Positions 15,584 to 23,528 of a DNA stretch of 46,358 bases are shown in pieces. The number at the start of each line of letters is the position of its first letter. Positions within the stretch are counted from its first letter, which is position 1. The position numbers and the translations under genes are program-made. The notes beneath the pieces were generated by a model. It made no database searches, had not been told where the DNA came from, and saw nothing but the letters and a program-made list of their open reading frames with translations. Location of the stretch: assembly GCA_900543025.1 (NCBI GenBank), contig UQPP01000013.1, positions 1 to 46,358 on the forward strand, given 5' to 3'. Origin of the DNA: an uncultured Collinsella sp. Its GTDB lineage: Bacteria > Actinomycetota > Coriobacteriia > Coriobacteriales > Coriobacteriaceae.

Positions 15584-15844
15584 ATGGCCAAGTACAGAAA
15601 ACAACCGGGCACCCCCACCTACCACAGCACGAGCGCCCGGAAAGGCCAACAGGCCAAGCCCAGTGTAACGCGAACCATACGCATACCGGCGGAGATCGAG
15701 CGCGAAAACCAGATGCACGTGTTCAAGACCGGCGTGATGCTCGGTTTCGCGTTAGCAGCTCTGGTGTTCGGCCTCATTCTCTGGCTCTGGGTCATCCCGA
15801 CCATGGACGCGGCGGTAGAGACCGCCAAGGGGATGGTCTTATGA
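15584..15844 (+). CDS. Small single-span membrane protein
   Basis: An 86-aa protein: basic N-terminal half (about 1-45), one hydrophobic segment near residues 50-72 (LGFALAALVFGLILWLWVI), and a short tail. Start ATG 15584 is chosen for GAAAGGAG upstream; the open frame begins earlier without family support. Function unknown. Confidence 0.72.
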   Translation: MAKYRKQPGTPTYHSTSARKGQQAKPSVTRTIRIPAEIERENQMHVFKTGVMLGFALAALVFGLILWLWVIPTMDAAVETAKGMVL

Positions 15845-16176
15845 GGAAGATGCCATCGCCGGACAACCAGATGGCCCTCCCCGGCCTCGACCCCAAGGGC
15901 TGCCAGCGCATGGAGGACGCCCGCGCATGGGTGAAGGCCCATCCGGAGGAGTTCGCGTGGTACAAGGCCAACGCCCGCAAGGAGTGCTCCAAGACCCACG
16001 ACGGCAAGGCGAGCCCCAACCGCTGCATCTACGGCATGCGCATCGTTTTCGGCATCGAGCTTCCCAACCACCTCGCGCCGTACCTCGCCCGCATCGTCAT
16101 GGAGCAAGACCCGTCCATCCGCATGAGGGTCGCCAGAAGCGACGCCGACCGGTACACCACGGCGGTGCTCAAATGA
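15841..16176 (+). CDS. Hypothetical phage protein (111 aa)
   Basis: A soluble, basic protein that begins in an ATGA overlap with the membrane-protein gene and ends in an ATGA overlap with rusA. The central stretch RAWVKAHPEEFAWYKANARKE is helical. No known domain recognised; its position next to rusA suggests a DNA-metabolism accessory. Confidence 0.75.
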   Translation: MRKMPSPDNQMALPGLDPKGCQRMEDARAWVKAHPEEFAWYKANARKECSKTHDGKASPNRCIYGMRIVFGIELPNHLAPYLARIVMEQDPSIRMRVARSDADRYTTAVLK

Positions 16177-16634
16177 GCTGGCGCACCAAGCGCGTTGGCG
16201 TGGCCGAGTGCGTCATGAACTTCCCCGAGGTGCCAACCAAGTCCCGACCGAAGTTCGACACGCGCAGCTTCCGCACATACACGCCCGTCAAGACGCAGCG
16301 CGCGGAGAAGTCCATCAAGCGCCAGTGGCTCGCATCCGTGGGCGACAGGTGGAAGGACTTCGCCACCGAGGTGCGCGTGTTCATCGAGGTTCAGCGCCCC
16401 TTGGCCAAGAGCAACCCCAAGTACTGGGCAGGGCGTCCCGACCTTATGAAGCCCGACGCGGACAACTTGGCCAAGGTCATCTGCGACAGCCTCAACGGGC
16501 TGGCTTACCGCGATGACTGCCAGATCACGCAGCTCGGCGTGACCTTCGACCCAAGAACCCCTTACAGCGACGAGTGCCTTATCCGGGTGCGCGTCGAGTA
16601 CTACAGCGAGAAATACGAGAAGGAGGCCAGATGA
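16173..16634 (+). CDS. rusA: RusA-family Holliday junction resolvase
   Basis: A dimeric endonuclease that resolves four-way junctions during phage recombination and before packaging. The 153-aa protein has the family aspartates in KPDADN (95, 97) and YRDD (114, 115), with SLNG between. Start ATG 16173 overlaps the upstream TGA. It fits functionally with the nuclease/ERF/SSB genes that follow. Confidence 0.88.
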   Translation: MSWRTKRVGVAECVMNFPEVPTKSRPKFDTRSFRTYTPVKTQRAEKSIKRQWLASVGDRWKDFATEVRVFIEVQRPLAKSNPKYWAGRPDLMKPDADNLAKVICDSLNGLAYRDDCQITQLGVTFDPRTPYSDECLIRVRVEYYSEKYEKEAR

Positions 16635-16927
16635 ACACCACCATCAAGGCCCATTTCAAGCAGGCCACGGTCAAGGGCGGCGTAGCCGTCCTTCAGCTCG
16701 AGGTGCTTACCGACGCGGCGGGCGCCTTCGACGTCATCAAGCAGGCGGGCCGCACCGTGGTTCTGACCATCGAGAGCGAGCAGCAGGAGCTTGACTTCGG
16801 CGACGAGTACGAGGCCGAGCCGCTGCCGTTTGACGATGTGCGCCCCGCCAACGTGGACGCCGAGACCGGCGAAATCTACGACCCCATTGAAGACGAAGAC
16901 CACATGCTCACCGAAGGGAGCAACTAA
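16631..16927 (+). CDS. Acidic hypothetical phage protein (98 aa)
   Basis: ATGA overlap with rusA. The first 60 residues look like a small beta-rich domain (TVKGGVAVLQLEVLTD); the rest is strongly acidic. It precedes the recombination nuclease. No family recognised. Confidence 0.72.
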   Translation: MNTTIKAHFKQATVKGGVAVLQLEVLTDAAGAFDVIKQAGRTVVLTIESEQQELDFGDEYEAEPLPFDDVRPANVDAETGEIYDPIEDEDHMLTEGSN

Positions 16928-16929
16928 CC

Positions 16930-17247
16930 ATGAAGTACTTCGAGCAAAACATCATGAACGGCGTCGACATGCACGACCTGCACGACAACCTGCACAAGGC
17001 CGCAGGCGTTGTGGAGAGCAACATCGTGTTCATGCTCACCCACGATGCGGACGAGACCCGCAGCGCAGACGTGGACATGTGCCAGTCCGCGTACAACACC
17101 ATCGCCATCTTAGAGGCGATCATCGCCAAGTACCCCGAGGACGTTGTCGAGAAGGCGCTGGCCAACGTGCGCAGCGACATGCAGAAGATCGAGGAACGGC
17201 GCGACGAGCTGAAGGCCATCTTTGGCATTCTGTTCGGGGGGTGCTAG
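16930..17247 (+). CDS. Hypothetical phage protein (105 aa)
   Basis: A mostly helical, acidic protein with three Cys and many Met; the ATG is two bases after the preceding stop. No motif is recognised. It lies within the recombination module. Confidence 0.72.
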   Translation: MKYFEQNIMNGVDMHDLHDNLHKAAGVVESNIVFMLTHDADETRSADVDMCQSAYNTIAILEAIIAKYPEDVVEKALANVRSDMQKIEERRDELKAIFGILFGGC

Positions 17248-17249
17248 GC

Positions 17250-18146
17250 GTGAACCTCACCAACTCCCTTAACCTCCCGCGCCCGTTCGTCTCGGCTGCG
17301 GAGAGCGACTACAAGTACACGCCCAAGCGCTACAGCGTGACCGCCCTTCTGAAGGGCACGCGCGAGGCCATCCTTCAGCGCCGCCACGACGACGAGATCA
17401 CTCAGGACGTGGCGGACATGGTGTGGGCCGTCTTCGGCTCGGCGGTGCACCAGATTCTCCAGAACGCCAAGGAGACCAAGACCCAGCTCAAGGAGAACCA
17501 CCTCGTCATCGACATGCCCAACGGCTACCAGCTGAGCGGCATATTCGACCTCTACGACGATGCGACGGGCACCGTCACGGACTACAAGACGGCATCGGCT
17601 TGGAAGGCCGTCTTCGGCGCAAAGGATGACGAGGAGCTTGGGGACTGGCGCAAGCAGACCCTCATCTACTGCTGGATGCTTCGGCAGATAGGCTTCGACG
17701 CCCATCGCGGCGAGATCGTTGCGCTGCTCAAGGATCACAAGAAGAGCGACGCCAAGAACAAGGCCGACTACCCGAAGCACCCCGTCTGGCGCGTGGGGTG
17801 GGACTTCACCGACGAGCAGATAGAGCGGTGCGGCGAGTGGCTCGCCAAGCGCTTCGAGGAGATCGAGGCAGCCGAGAAGCTTCCAGACGACCAGCTGCCC
17901 ATGTGCACCGAGAGCGAGCGCTGGCACCGCGCCGACAAGTGGGCCGTCATGAAGGAGGGCCGCAAGAGCGCCATCCGCCTCTTTGACAGCGAGGATGAGG
18001 CGAAAGCCCGCATGGAGCAGGAGAGCGCCAACGGCAAGGGCAAGTTCTACGTCGAGCACCGCCCCGGCGAAGACCTCAAGTGCATGGACTACTGCTCCGC
18101 CTGCCAGTTCTGCGACCACTACAGGAAGCTCACGGAGGTGCAGTGA
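17250..18146 (+). CDS. PD-(D/E)XK (RecB/Cas4-like) nuclease
   Basis: A likely exonuclease producing ssDNA for the ERF annealing protein. In the 298 residues, His67 (GSAVHQIL), Asp100 (GIFD) and Asp111-Tyr-Lys113 (DYK) form the PD-(D/E)XK active site. A C-terminal CxxxCxxCxxC cluster (CMDYCSACQFC) resembles the Fe-S site of Cas4/AddB nucleases. Start GTG 17250 follows GGGGGG; an in-frame GTG at 17241 is possible. Its TGA overlaps the ERF start by one base. Confidence 0.85.
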   Translation: MNLTNSLNLPRPFVSAAESDYKYTPKRYSVTALLKGTREAILQRRHDDEITQDVADMVWAVFGSAVHQILQNAKETKTQLKENHLVIDMPNGYQLSGIFDLYDDATGTVTDYKTASAWKAVFGAKDDEELGDWRKQTLIYCWMLRQIGFDAHRGEIVALLKDHKKSDAKNKADYPKHPVWRVGWDFTDEQIERCGEWLAKRFEEIEAAEKLPDDQLPMCTESERWHRADKWAVMKEGRKSAIRLFDSEDEAKARMEQESANGKGKFYVEHRPGEDLKCMDYCSACQFCDHYRKLTEVQ

Positions 18147-18847
18147 TGGCCGAGACCAAGACGCTCGCGGAGGCCCTGTGTGCCGCGCAGAAGATGATGC
18201 AGAACCCCAAGAAGGACAAGACCGCGAAGGTTCGCACCCGTACCGGCGGCGAGTACACCTACAACTACACCACGCTTGACGCGGTGCTCGATGTGGTTCG
18301 CCCCGCACTCAACGAGAACGGCGTTTTCCTCTCGCAGTACTCAGAGGTGGTGGAGAACGGCATGTTGCTCCACACGGCGGTCATGTACGGGGAAACCAAG
18401 CAGGTTCTCGACGTGACCCCATACCAGTACGACAGCGACCCGCAGGAGTTCGGCAAGCGCGAGACGTATGCCCGCCGCTATTCGCTGCTCAAGGCTTTCG
18501 GCCTCGCTGGCGATGACGACACGGACGGAGACACCGGAGCGGGCGGCACAACGCCTCCGGCAAACCCGCGCAACCACCCGCTGGGGAACACAACCGGCAA
18601 GGCTCAGGCCGCTCCCGACAAGAAGAAGTGGCTCACGCGCTGCTTGCAGCTCAAGGCCCAGTGCATGGCTCAGGGCGTGAAGGAAAGCGGTCTCGACAGC
18701 TGGTACAAGGCCAGCTTCGGGGACGTGCAGCCCGGCGACCTGACCCTTGGGCAGGTGACCGAGTGGGGCAAGTACCTCGCGCAGATCGCCAAGGACTCAG
18801 ACCACAGCAAGGAGGAGACGGATGAGCATCAATCGAGTGACGATTAG
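18146..18847 (+). CDS. ERF-family single-strand annealing protein
   Basis: A phage recombinase promoting strand annealing, comparable in role to lambda Bet. The N-terminal two-thirds carry the ERF signature region (YTYNYTTLDAVLDVVRPAL, then FGKRETYARRYSLLKAFGL). A Gly/Pro-rich linker leads to a charged C-terminus. 233 aa. Its last 26 bases overlap ssb in another frame. Confidence 0.88.
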   Translation: MAETKTLAEALCAAQKMMQNPKKDKTAKVRTRTGGEYTYNYTTLDAVLDVVRPALNENGVFLSQYSEVVENGMLLHTAVMYGETKQVLDVTPYQYDSDPQEFGKRETYARRYSLLKAFGLAGDDDTDGDTGAGGTTPPANPRNHPLGNTTGKAQAAPDKKKWLTRCLQLKAQCMAQGVKESGLDSWYKASFGDVQPGDLTLGQVTEWGKYLAQIAKDSDHSKEETDEHQSSDD

Positions 18848-19205
18848 CGGCAACCTCGGGCGCGACCCGGAGCTTCGCGCAACCACGTCGGGCACGCAGG
18901 TGTGCAGCCTCGCGGTGTGCGTGAACACGCGCCAGAAGGTCAACGGCGAGTGGTCGGACAAGGCCAACTGGGTGGACGTGATTTTCTTCGGCAACCGCGC
19001 CGAGAGCATCGCCAAGTACCTCGCCAAGAGTTCCCACGTGACCATCGCCGGAAGGCTGAGCCAGAACACGTGGGAGACCAAGGAGGGCCAGAAGCGCAGC
19101 AAGCTTGAGGTCATCGGCGAGGACATCGACTTCCAAGGCGGCAAGCGCACGGGGCAGGCCGCAGAGGATCAGCCCGCAGACGTCTACGACGACTGCCCGT
19201 TCTAG
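18822..19205 (+). CDS. ssb: Single-stranded DNA-binding protein
   Basis: A 127-aa OB-fold SSB. It starts MSINRVTISGNLGRDPELR, as is typical, contains VDVIFFGNRAE and ends in an acidic tip, DDCPF, that would recruit partners. Overlap with the ERF gene suggests coupled synthesis. Confidence 0.95.
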   Translation: MSINRVTISGNLGRDPELRATTSGTQVCSLAVCVNTRQKVNGEWSDKANWVDVIFFGNRAESIAKYLAKSSHVTIAGRLSQNTWETKEGQKRSKLEVIGEDIDFQGGKRTGQAAEDQPADVYDDCPF

Positions 19206-19214
19206 GAGGAGACC

Positions 19215-19559
19215 ATGAACACCTATTCAATCGCGCACCTCGCGGCCATCGCGTACCTGAACTCCAAGGGCCTCAAGGCCGAGGGTGCTTGCAAGTACGT
19301 GTGCGACGAGGGAACCGCCGACGTCGTTGTGAAGGACGGCGAGGTGACCGTCCTCGTGATCGTGACGGCGAAGCGCCAGCGCGGCGAGGTCAAGGAACCG
19401 GAGTTCAGCTACAAGCGCTTGCAGCACATCGCCATGTGCTTCCTCGTTGAGCACCCCGAGGTGGACGCGCTCCGCTTTGATGTCATCGAGGCGCTTATCG
19501 GCACCGGCGCAACCGTGTCCGTCAACGCGCTTGAGGGCGCTTACTACTGGGAGCGTTAG
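19215..19559 (+). CDS. YraN-like (UPF0102) nuclease-fold protein, active site altered
   Basis: The 114-aa protein follows the YraN layout: an N-terminal helix with AIAYLNSKGL, a strand pair with DVVVKDGEVTVLVIV, then RFDVIEAL and a C-terminal tail. The family's catalytic ExK (usually VEVK) reads VIVTAK here, so Glu and Lys are not in their normal places. It is probably non-cleaving or differently active. It lies between ssb and the replication genes. The family call rests on pattern, not alignment. Confidence 0.6.
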   Translation: MNTYSIAHLAAIAYLNSKGLKAEGACKYVCDEGTADVVVKDGEVTVLVIVTAKRQRGEVKEPEFSYKRLQHIAMCFLVEHPEVDALRFDVIEALIGTGATVSVNALEGAYYWER

Positions 19560-19562
19560 GTC

Positions 19563-20183
19563 ATGCAGGAAGCCAAGTTCACATGGTTTCCGAAGCTCAC
19601 CGCAACGGTGGCCAAGGTGCCGGAGGAGCAGCGAGGAGCGATCCTCTGGGCCTTGGCCCAGTACGGCACCTACGGCATCGAGCCTGAGCTTGAGTGGCCG
19701 CTTGATGCCATCTTCGAGAGCCTGCGCGAGGACATCGACAACTCCAAGCGCGCCATTTCGAGCGGTGGAACGGGGGGACGCGGAAACAAGAAGGGTGCTT
19801 CAAGCGACTCGAAAGACCCCTTTGCAAACAGCGAAACCCCCCTTTCCGAGTTCTCAAACCTCGCTTGCGATTACATCGAAACGGGGGTTTTGGAAACCGA
19901 AAACGGGGGTTTGGAAGATGCCGAACCCAAACCAAACCATACCAAGCCAAACCATACCAAGCCAAAGAAGAGGTTCGTCCCGCCCTCAGTTGACGAGGTT
20001 CGCGCCTACTGCGCGGAGAAGGGCTACACGTTCGACCCGGAGGCTTTCGTGGCGTTCTACAAGTCGAAGGGCTGGAAGGTCGGGCGCAACCCCATGAAGT
20101 CGTGGCAGGCGGCTTGCACCACATGGCAGAAGCGGCAGGGCGACAGGAAGGAGGCCAGCCATGACGAGTACTCGAATCTCTGA
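19563..20183 (+). CDS. DnaD/phage-O-like replication protein
   Basis: A probable replication initiator or replisome organiser, 206 aa. The N-terminal domain (about 1-60) resembles the DUF6291 region, and a low-complexity linker contains two PNHTK repeats. The C-terminal domain (about 137-192; PSVDEVRAYCAEKGYTFDPE, then GRNPMKSWQAACTTW) is the one often found at the end of phage DnaD/O-type initiators. A helicase-loader gene overlaps its end, as in lambda O-P or DnaD-DnaI pairs. Clustered repeats inside the gene may be the origin. Confidence 0.78.
   Translation: MQEAKFTWFPKLTATVAKVPEEQRGAILWALAQYGTYGIEPELEWPLDAIFESLREDIDNSKRAISSGGTGGRGNKKGASSDSKDPFANSETPLSEFSNLACDYIETGVLETENGGLEDAEPKPNHTKPNHTKPKKRFVPPSVDEVRAYCAEKGYTFDPEAFVAFYKSKGWKVGRNPMKSWQAACTTWQKRQGDRKEASHDEYSNL
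19833..19961 (+). other. Candidate phage replication origin (iteron-like repeats)
   Basis: Inside the initiator gene there are three copies of a GAAAC-GGGGG-TTT type element: inverted at 19833-19845, direct at 19878-19890 and 19899-19912. Two perfect tandem 15-bp repeats (CCAAACCATACCAAG, 19932-19946 and 19947-19961) follow. Base composition is less GC-rich than the surroundings. Lambdoid phages place ori in the initiator gene. Confidence 0.45.
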
Positions 20184-20811
20184 CGCGCTCAAGGGCCTCG
20201 ACGTGCCGGAGGGCATCGAACCGGCCAAGCCCGTGCCCTTCGAGCAGACCGACGAGTATCGCCAGATGATGCGCAAGGCCCGCGAGTGCAGGCTGCGCAA
20301 GGCCGGGCTTCGAGGCGGCTACATGCGCGCCCAGAGCGACATCGGCGAGCGCGTGTGCAGGATCGTGGAGCGGGGCCGTGGCGCGTACCTCTGGGGCGAG
20401 CCGGGGCGCGGCAAGACCTACGCGGCGGCCCATGCGGTGCGCGTCGCCGTCGAGCGCTCCAAGGGCACCAAGCCGCCCGCGAAGCTCGTGAGCGCCAAGC
20501 ACCTGCTGGACAGCATCCGCGACGGTTTCAACGGAGGAGACCGCGACGCTCTGAGAAGGGCCGAGACCGTTCCGCTTCTGGCGCTTGACGATCTTGGGGC
20601 CGAGCGCCCCACGGACTGGGCCATCGAGACGCTCACGGGCCTCATAGACGCCAGAACCGCCGAGGGGCTTCCGACCATCGTCACGAGCAACTACAGCCTC
20701 GGGCAGCTGCGCGAGCTTTGGGGCGGCATGCCCGGCGCTCGCATCGCCTCAAGGCTCGGCGGGGCCTGCGAGCGCATCGAGGTGACTGGGCCGGACAGGA
20801 GGCTCCGATGA
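20161..20811 (+). CDS. DnaC/IstB-like helicase-loader ATPase
   Basis: An AAA+ ATPase that would load the host replicative helicase at the phage origin. The 216-aa protein has Walker A GEPGRGKT (79-86), Walker B LLALDDLG (about 139-146) and a sensor-like TSNYS. The N-terminal ~60 residues are basic and probably bind the partner or DNA. It overlaps the preceding gene by 23 bases, and its TGA overlaps the next ATG. Confidence 0.9.
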   Translation: MTSTRISDALKGLDVPEGIEPAKPVPFEQTDEYRQMMRKARECRLRKAGLRGGYMRAQSDIGERVCRIVERGRGAYLWGEPGRGKTYAAAHAVRVAVERSKGTKPPAKLVSAKHLLDSIRDGFNGGDRDALRRAETVPLLALDDLGAERPTDWAIETLTGLIDARTAEGLPTIVTSNYSLGQLRELWGGMPGARIASRLGGACERIEVTGPDRRLR

Positions 20812-21272
20812 TCTCGATGGGACAGCTTCAGGGCCACTCCTTGGAGAGGGCCGAGCTTTACGGAAAGCCCCACGTGGGCGCGCGATACACCGGCAAGGGA
20901 GCGAGGGACTACGAGCGCACGCAGGAGTGGTGCTGCATCTGCGGCAAGCCCGCTATGAGCTGCCACCACGTGATACCGAGGGGGCGCGGCGAGCGCTTCA
21001 ACCTCGTCACGCCGAACGGCAAGTGGAGCCTTCGCAGCCCGCTGTTCGCGCTCTGCGGTTCCGGCACCACGGGGTGCCACGACGGGTTCCACGGCGCGGC
21101 GCGATTCGTTCCCCGCTGGGTCTGGGACAACATCCAGTTCGAGCAGCAGTGGTGGGACGGGCTTCTGCTGAAGCTGTTCCCGCCGCACCATCCCGGCCTC
21201 TACGACTACGGGCGCTGGGAGATAGAAGACCGGGATACCGGCAGGATCATAACCATCAGGGAAAGGGTCTGA
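20808..21272 (+). CDS. HNH-like zinc-binding endonuclease
   Basis: A 154-aa protein with Cys/His pairs CCICGKP, CHHVIPRGRG and CGSGTTGCHDGFH, matching an HNH/McrA-like beta-beta-alpha metal fold. ATGA overlap with the loader gene. Small HNH proteins in this place often serve recombination, like lambda NinG; that role is inferred. Confidence 0.7.
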   Translation: MISMGQLQGHSLERAELYGKPHVGARYTGKGARDYERTQEWCCICGKPAMSCHHVIPRGRGERFNLVTPNGKWSLRSPLFALCGSGTTGCHDGFHGAARFVPRWVWDNIQFEQQWWDGLLLKLFPPHHPGLYDYGRWEIEDRDTGRIITIRERV

Positions 21273-21273
21273 C

Positions 21274-21882
21274 ATGAAAATCAAGAACTGCGAACAGTAC
21301 GTGCTGGCCGAGCTTGAGGCGGCCCAGAGGGAGAACGATGAGCTTCGCGACCGCATCGCCGAGCTTGAGCGCGAGGTGGCGGAGTCCGATGCCAGGAAGG
21401 GCGAAAGCCCGGATGGCGAGGTTGATCCGAGGCAGGTGCAGATCTACAAGCTCAATGAGCCGTTCGAGACGGCGTACCTCACGGTGAAGGACTCCTATGA
21501 CTTCGGCTGCAGCGAAAACAGCCTCGGGCTTACCGCTGAGGAGATACGGGAGAAGGCCGCGACCGAAGAAGGGCTGCGCGAGGTCGCGGGAATCCGCGTC
21601 GGGTGGAGCCGCGATGAGGCCATGAGCGTGGATACCCGCATCTGGCCGTGCCAGCTGCGCACCGGGACGCAGACGTTCGTCATGGACTTGTGGGACAACG
21701 GACGCAACCTCGCCGAGGCTCGCGTCTGCAAGGACGAAGAGAAACCCAGAACCGGGAACTACTTCCCGGCGTATCGCGCGGAGGAGCTTGAGCGCTTCGG
21801 CCTCGATCTGCTCAAGAAGCGGCTCCTTGAGTACGCCGACAAGCTCGACGCGGAGGCAGCAAAAAGCGAGGGGGACGAGTGA
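21274..21882 (+). CDS. Hypothetical phage protein with N-terminal coiled coil
   Basis: A 202-aa acidic protein. Residues about 8-40 form a heptad-rich coiled coil (ELEAAQRENDELRDRIAELE), followed by a mixed alpha/beta domain and a helical tail. No known family recognised. GTGA overlap with the next micro-gene. Confidence 0.75.
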   Translation: MKIKNCEQYVLAELEAAQRENDELRDRIAELEREVAESDARKGESPDGEVDPRQVQIYKLNEPFETAYLTVKDSYDFGCSENSLGLTAEEIREKAATEEGLREVAGIRVGWSRDEAMSVDTRIWPCQLRTGTQTFVMDLWDNGRNLAEARVCKDEEKPRTGNYFPAYRAEELERFGLDLLKKRLLEYADKLDAEAAKSEGDE

Positions 21883-22016
21883 GGAAGGCGCTAGTGACAA
21901 TATCCATCGCTGCGGCGGTGAGCATACCCGTTGCCATCATCTATGCAGCGCTCAAGACGCTACAGCTTCTCGCCATCGGGCTGCTGTTCCTGTGCGCGCT
22001 CGCGGTCACGGCGTGA
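21879..22016 (+). CDS. 45-aa membrane microprotein
   Basis: The GTG start overlaps the previous stop (GTGA). The peptide has two hydrophobic stretches (about 5-22 and 28-44) separated by LKT, so it probably spans the membrane twice. No motif. The overlap supports translation. Confidence 0.6.
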   Translation: MRKALVTISIAAAVSIPVAIIYAALKTLQLLAIGLLFLCALAVTA

Positions 22017-22027
22017 AAGGAGACACG

Positions 22028-22201
22028 ATGAAAGACACCAAGGTGGAGCAGGCGCGCATCCGCATCGACGCGGCGCGCAAGCACCTGACCGACGCGCTTG
22101 AGGCCATCAGCGGCCCGGAGCCGGACTTCGCCAAGTGCGAGGCGTGCATGGACATGGCGGGCGACGTGCTGCCAACAATCATCGAGGGGGAGCTGAAATG
22201 A
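22028..22201 (+). CDS. 57-aa helical phage protein
   Basis: The ATG follows AAAGGAGAC. It encodes an amphipathic helical protein with a CxxC (CEAC) near residue 38. It ends in an ATGA overlap with the next gene. Function unknown. Confidence 0.68.
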   Translation: MKDTKVEQARIRIDAARKHLTDALEAISGPEPDFAKCEACMDMAGDVLPTIIEGELK

Positions 22202-22401
22202 AGGTCACGTTCGAGGCGGAGGTCTACGAGTACAACTTCGGCAACGGCGACATGCACCTTGAGCGCTCACCCTATACATCGGAGGAGTTCGGCATGCTCG
22301 AAACGACCGTTGACGTGTACCTCCCGATTCCGGAGTTCAAGACGGCCACGTTCACCAAGGGCAAGCGCTTCCGCATAACGGTCGAGGAGGTGCCCGAATG
22401 A
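22198..22401 (+). CDS. 67-aa hypothetical phage protein
   Basis: A small beta-rich acidic protein, coupled at both ends by ATGA overlaps. No recognised motif. Confidence 0.7.
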   Translation: MKVTFEAEVYEYNFGNGDMHLERSPYTSEEFGMLETTVDVYLPIPEFKTATFTKGKRFRITVEEVPE

Positions 22402-22565
22402 GCCTCACCAAGGACGAGTGGCGCGAAGGCCTGACCGAGGAGAGGAAGCCGGTCGGCTGCTTCGGTTGCCTGCTGCTCGTGCTGGCGTGCCTCGCGCTCG
22501 ACGCGCTTACCGTCTTCGTGGGCTACCAGATCGTGATGCTCATTAGAGACATCATCGCCGGTTGA
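22398..22565 (+). CDS. 55-aa single-span membrane microprotein
   Basis: ATGA overlap with the preceding gene. A charged N-terminus (about 1-18) precedes a hydrophobic segment of roughly 30 residues that begins with CFGC. No motif; the overlap argues that it is translated. Confidence 0.62.
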   Translation: MSLTKDEWREGLTEERKPVGCFGCLLLVLACLALDALTVFVGYQIVMLIRDIIAG

Positions 22566-22577
22566 GTTGACAATGCG

Positions 22578-22611
22578 GGCGGGGCCGAGGGCTTGCAGGC
22601 TAGGCCCCGCC
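22578..22611 (+). other. GC-rich hairpin before a 298-aa gene
   Basis: A 9-bp stem GGCGGGGCC / GGCCCCGCC encloses a 16-nt loop, 18 bp upstream of the next ATG. No T-run follows. It may protect or pause the mRNA. A TTGACA at 22567-22572 has no matching -10. Confidence 0.45.
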
Positions 22612-22629
22612 GGACGAAAGGATTCTATC

Positions 22630-23526
22630 ATGGCAAGGTACTACGAGATAAACGAGACAGATGCGCGCATGGCGCACGAGGCGAACAGCATGCGCGAGTT
22701 CAAGGTCGGCAGCGAGACCGAGGGCTACCGCGCGCAGGTGGACGAGGCCTACCGAATTGCCGATGAGCAGGCCGAGCGCTTCCCGGAGCTTGCGGAGAAG
22801 GCCCACGCGCTCGCGGACAGGTTCGCACGCAAGTACGCCGAGTGGCTGAACGAGGGCTACCGCATCGACGCGATGTGCCCAAGCATCCTCGTTTCGGGCG
22901 GCGGGAACTTCCCCGTGCGCAAGAAGGAGCGCCAGAACGCCCGCCGAAGCTCGCACATGGAGCGCTACGAGAAGGTCATGGGCATCAAGCGCCGCATCGC
23001 GTCCATCGGAACCGGCGGCATCCAAGCGGGCGACCCGAACGCGCTCGAAAAGCTTGAGGCCAAGGCCAAGCGGTTAGAGGATCGTCAGGACATGATGAAG
23101 CGCGCCAACGCCCACTACCGCAAGCACGGCACGCTTGAGGGCTTCGACGGCGTAGACCACGACGAGGCCGAGCACGTCAGGCACGACATGGAGCGCTTCG
23201 GGATGAGCCAGCCCTTCCCGTCGTGGCAGCTGTCGAACAACCTCGCCACGATCAAGCGCACCCGCGCGCGCATCGCCGAGCTTCAGCGCGAGAAGGAGGC
23301 CGACACCGAAGACCGCGAGACCGAGATCAACGGCGAGCCTTGCACCGTGGTCGAGAACGCCGACATCATGCGGCTTCAGCTCGTGTTCGACGGCAAGCCG
23401 GAGGCGGACACCCGCGCGAAGCTCAAGGCCAACGGGTTCAGGTGGTCGCCCAAGAATGGGGCGTGGCAGCGTCAGCTCACCGAGAACGCCCGCCGCGTCC
23501 TTCGCGCTATGGAGGGCGGTCGGTAG
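22630..23526 (+). CDS. Hypothetical phage protein with polyvalent-protein-like C-terminus
   Basis: A 298-aa basic helical protein. The C-terminal ~50 residues (LQLVFDGKPEADTRAKLKAN, then GFRWSPKNGAWQRQLT) match a motif that recurs at the end of many gut-phage and plasmid accessory proteins. A central region contains GIKRRIASIGTGG. Start ATG 22630 follows GAAAGGA. Function unknown; anti-restriction or protein-delivery roles are only guesses for this class. Confidence 0.7.
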   Translation: MARYYEINETDARMAHEANSMREFKVGSETEGYRAQVDEAYRIADEQAERFPELAEKAHALADRFARKYAEWLNEGYRIDAMCPSILVSGGGNFPVRKKERQNARRSSHMERYEKVMGIKRRIASIGTGGIQAGDPNALEKLEAKAKRLEDRQDMMKRANAHYRKHGTLEGFDGVDHDEAEHVRHDMERFGMSQPFPSWQLSNNLATIKRTRARIAELQREKEADTEDRETEINGEPCTVVENADIMRLQLVFDGKPEADTRAKLKANGFRWSPKNGAWQRQLTENARRVLRAMEGGR

Positions 23527-23528
23527 CG

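Noticed and set aside
17244..18308. A 354-codon minus-strand open frame
   Set aside because: Opposite the nuclease and ERF genes; low-complexity composition and no ribosome site.
22567..22595. TTGACA at 22567 as an internal early promoter
   Set aside because: No acceptable -10 hexamer at 16-18 bp; a GC hairpin occupies the place.
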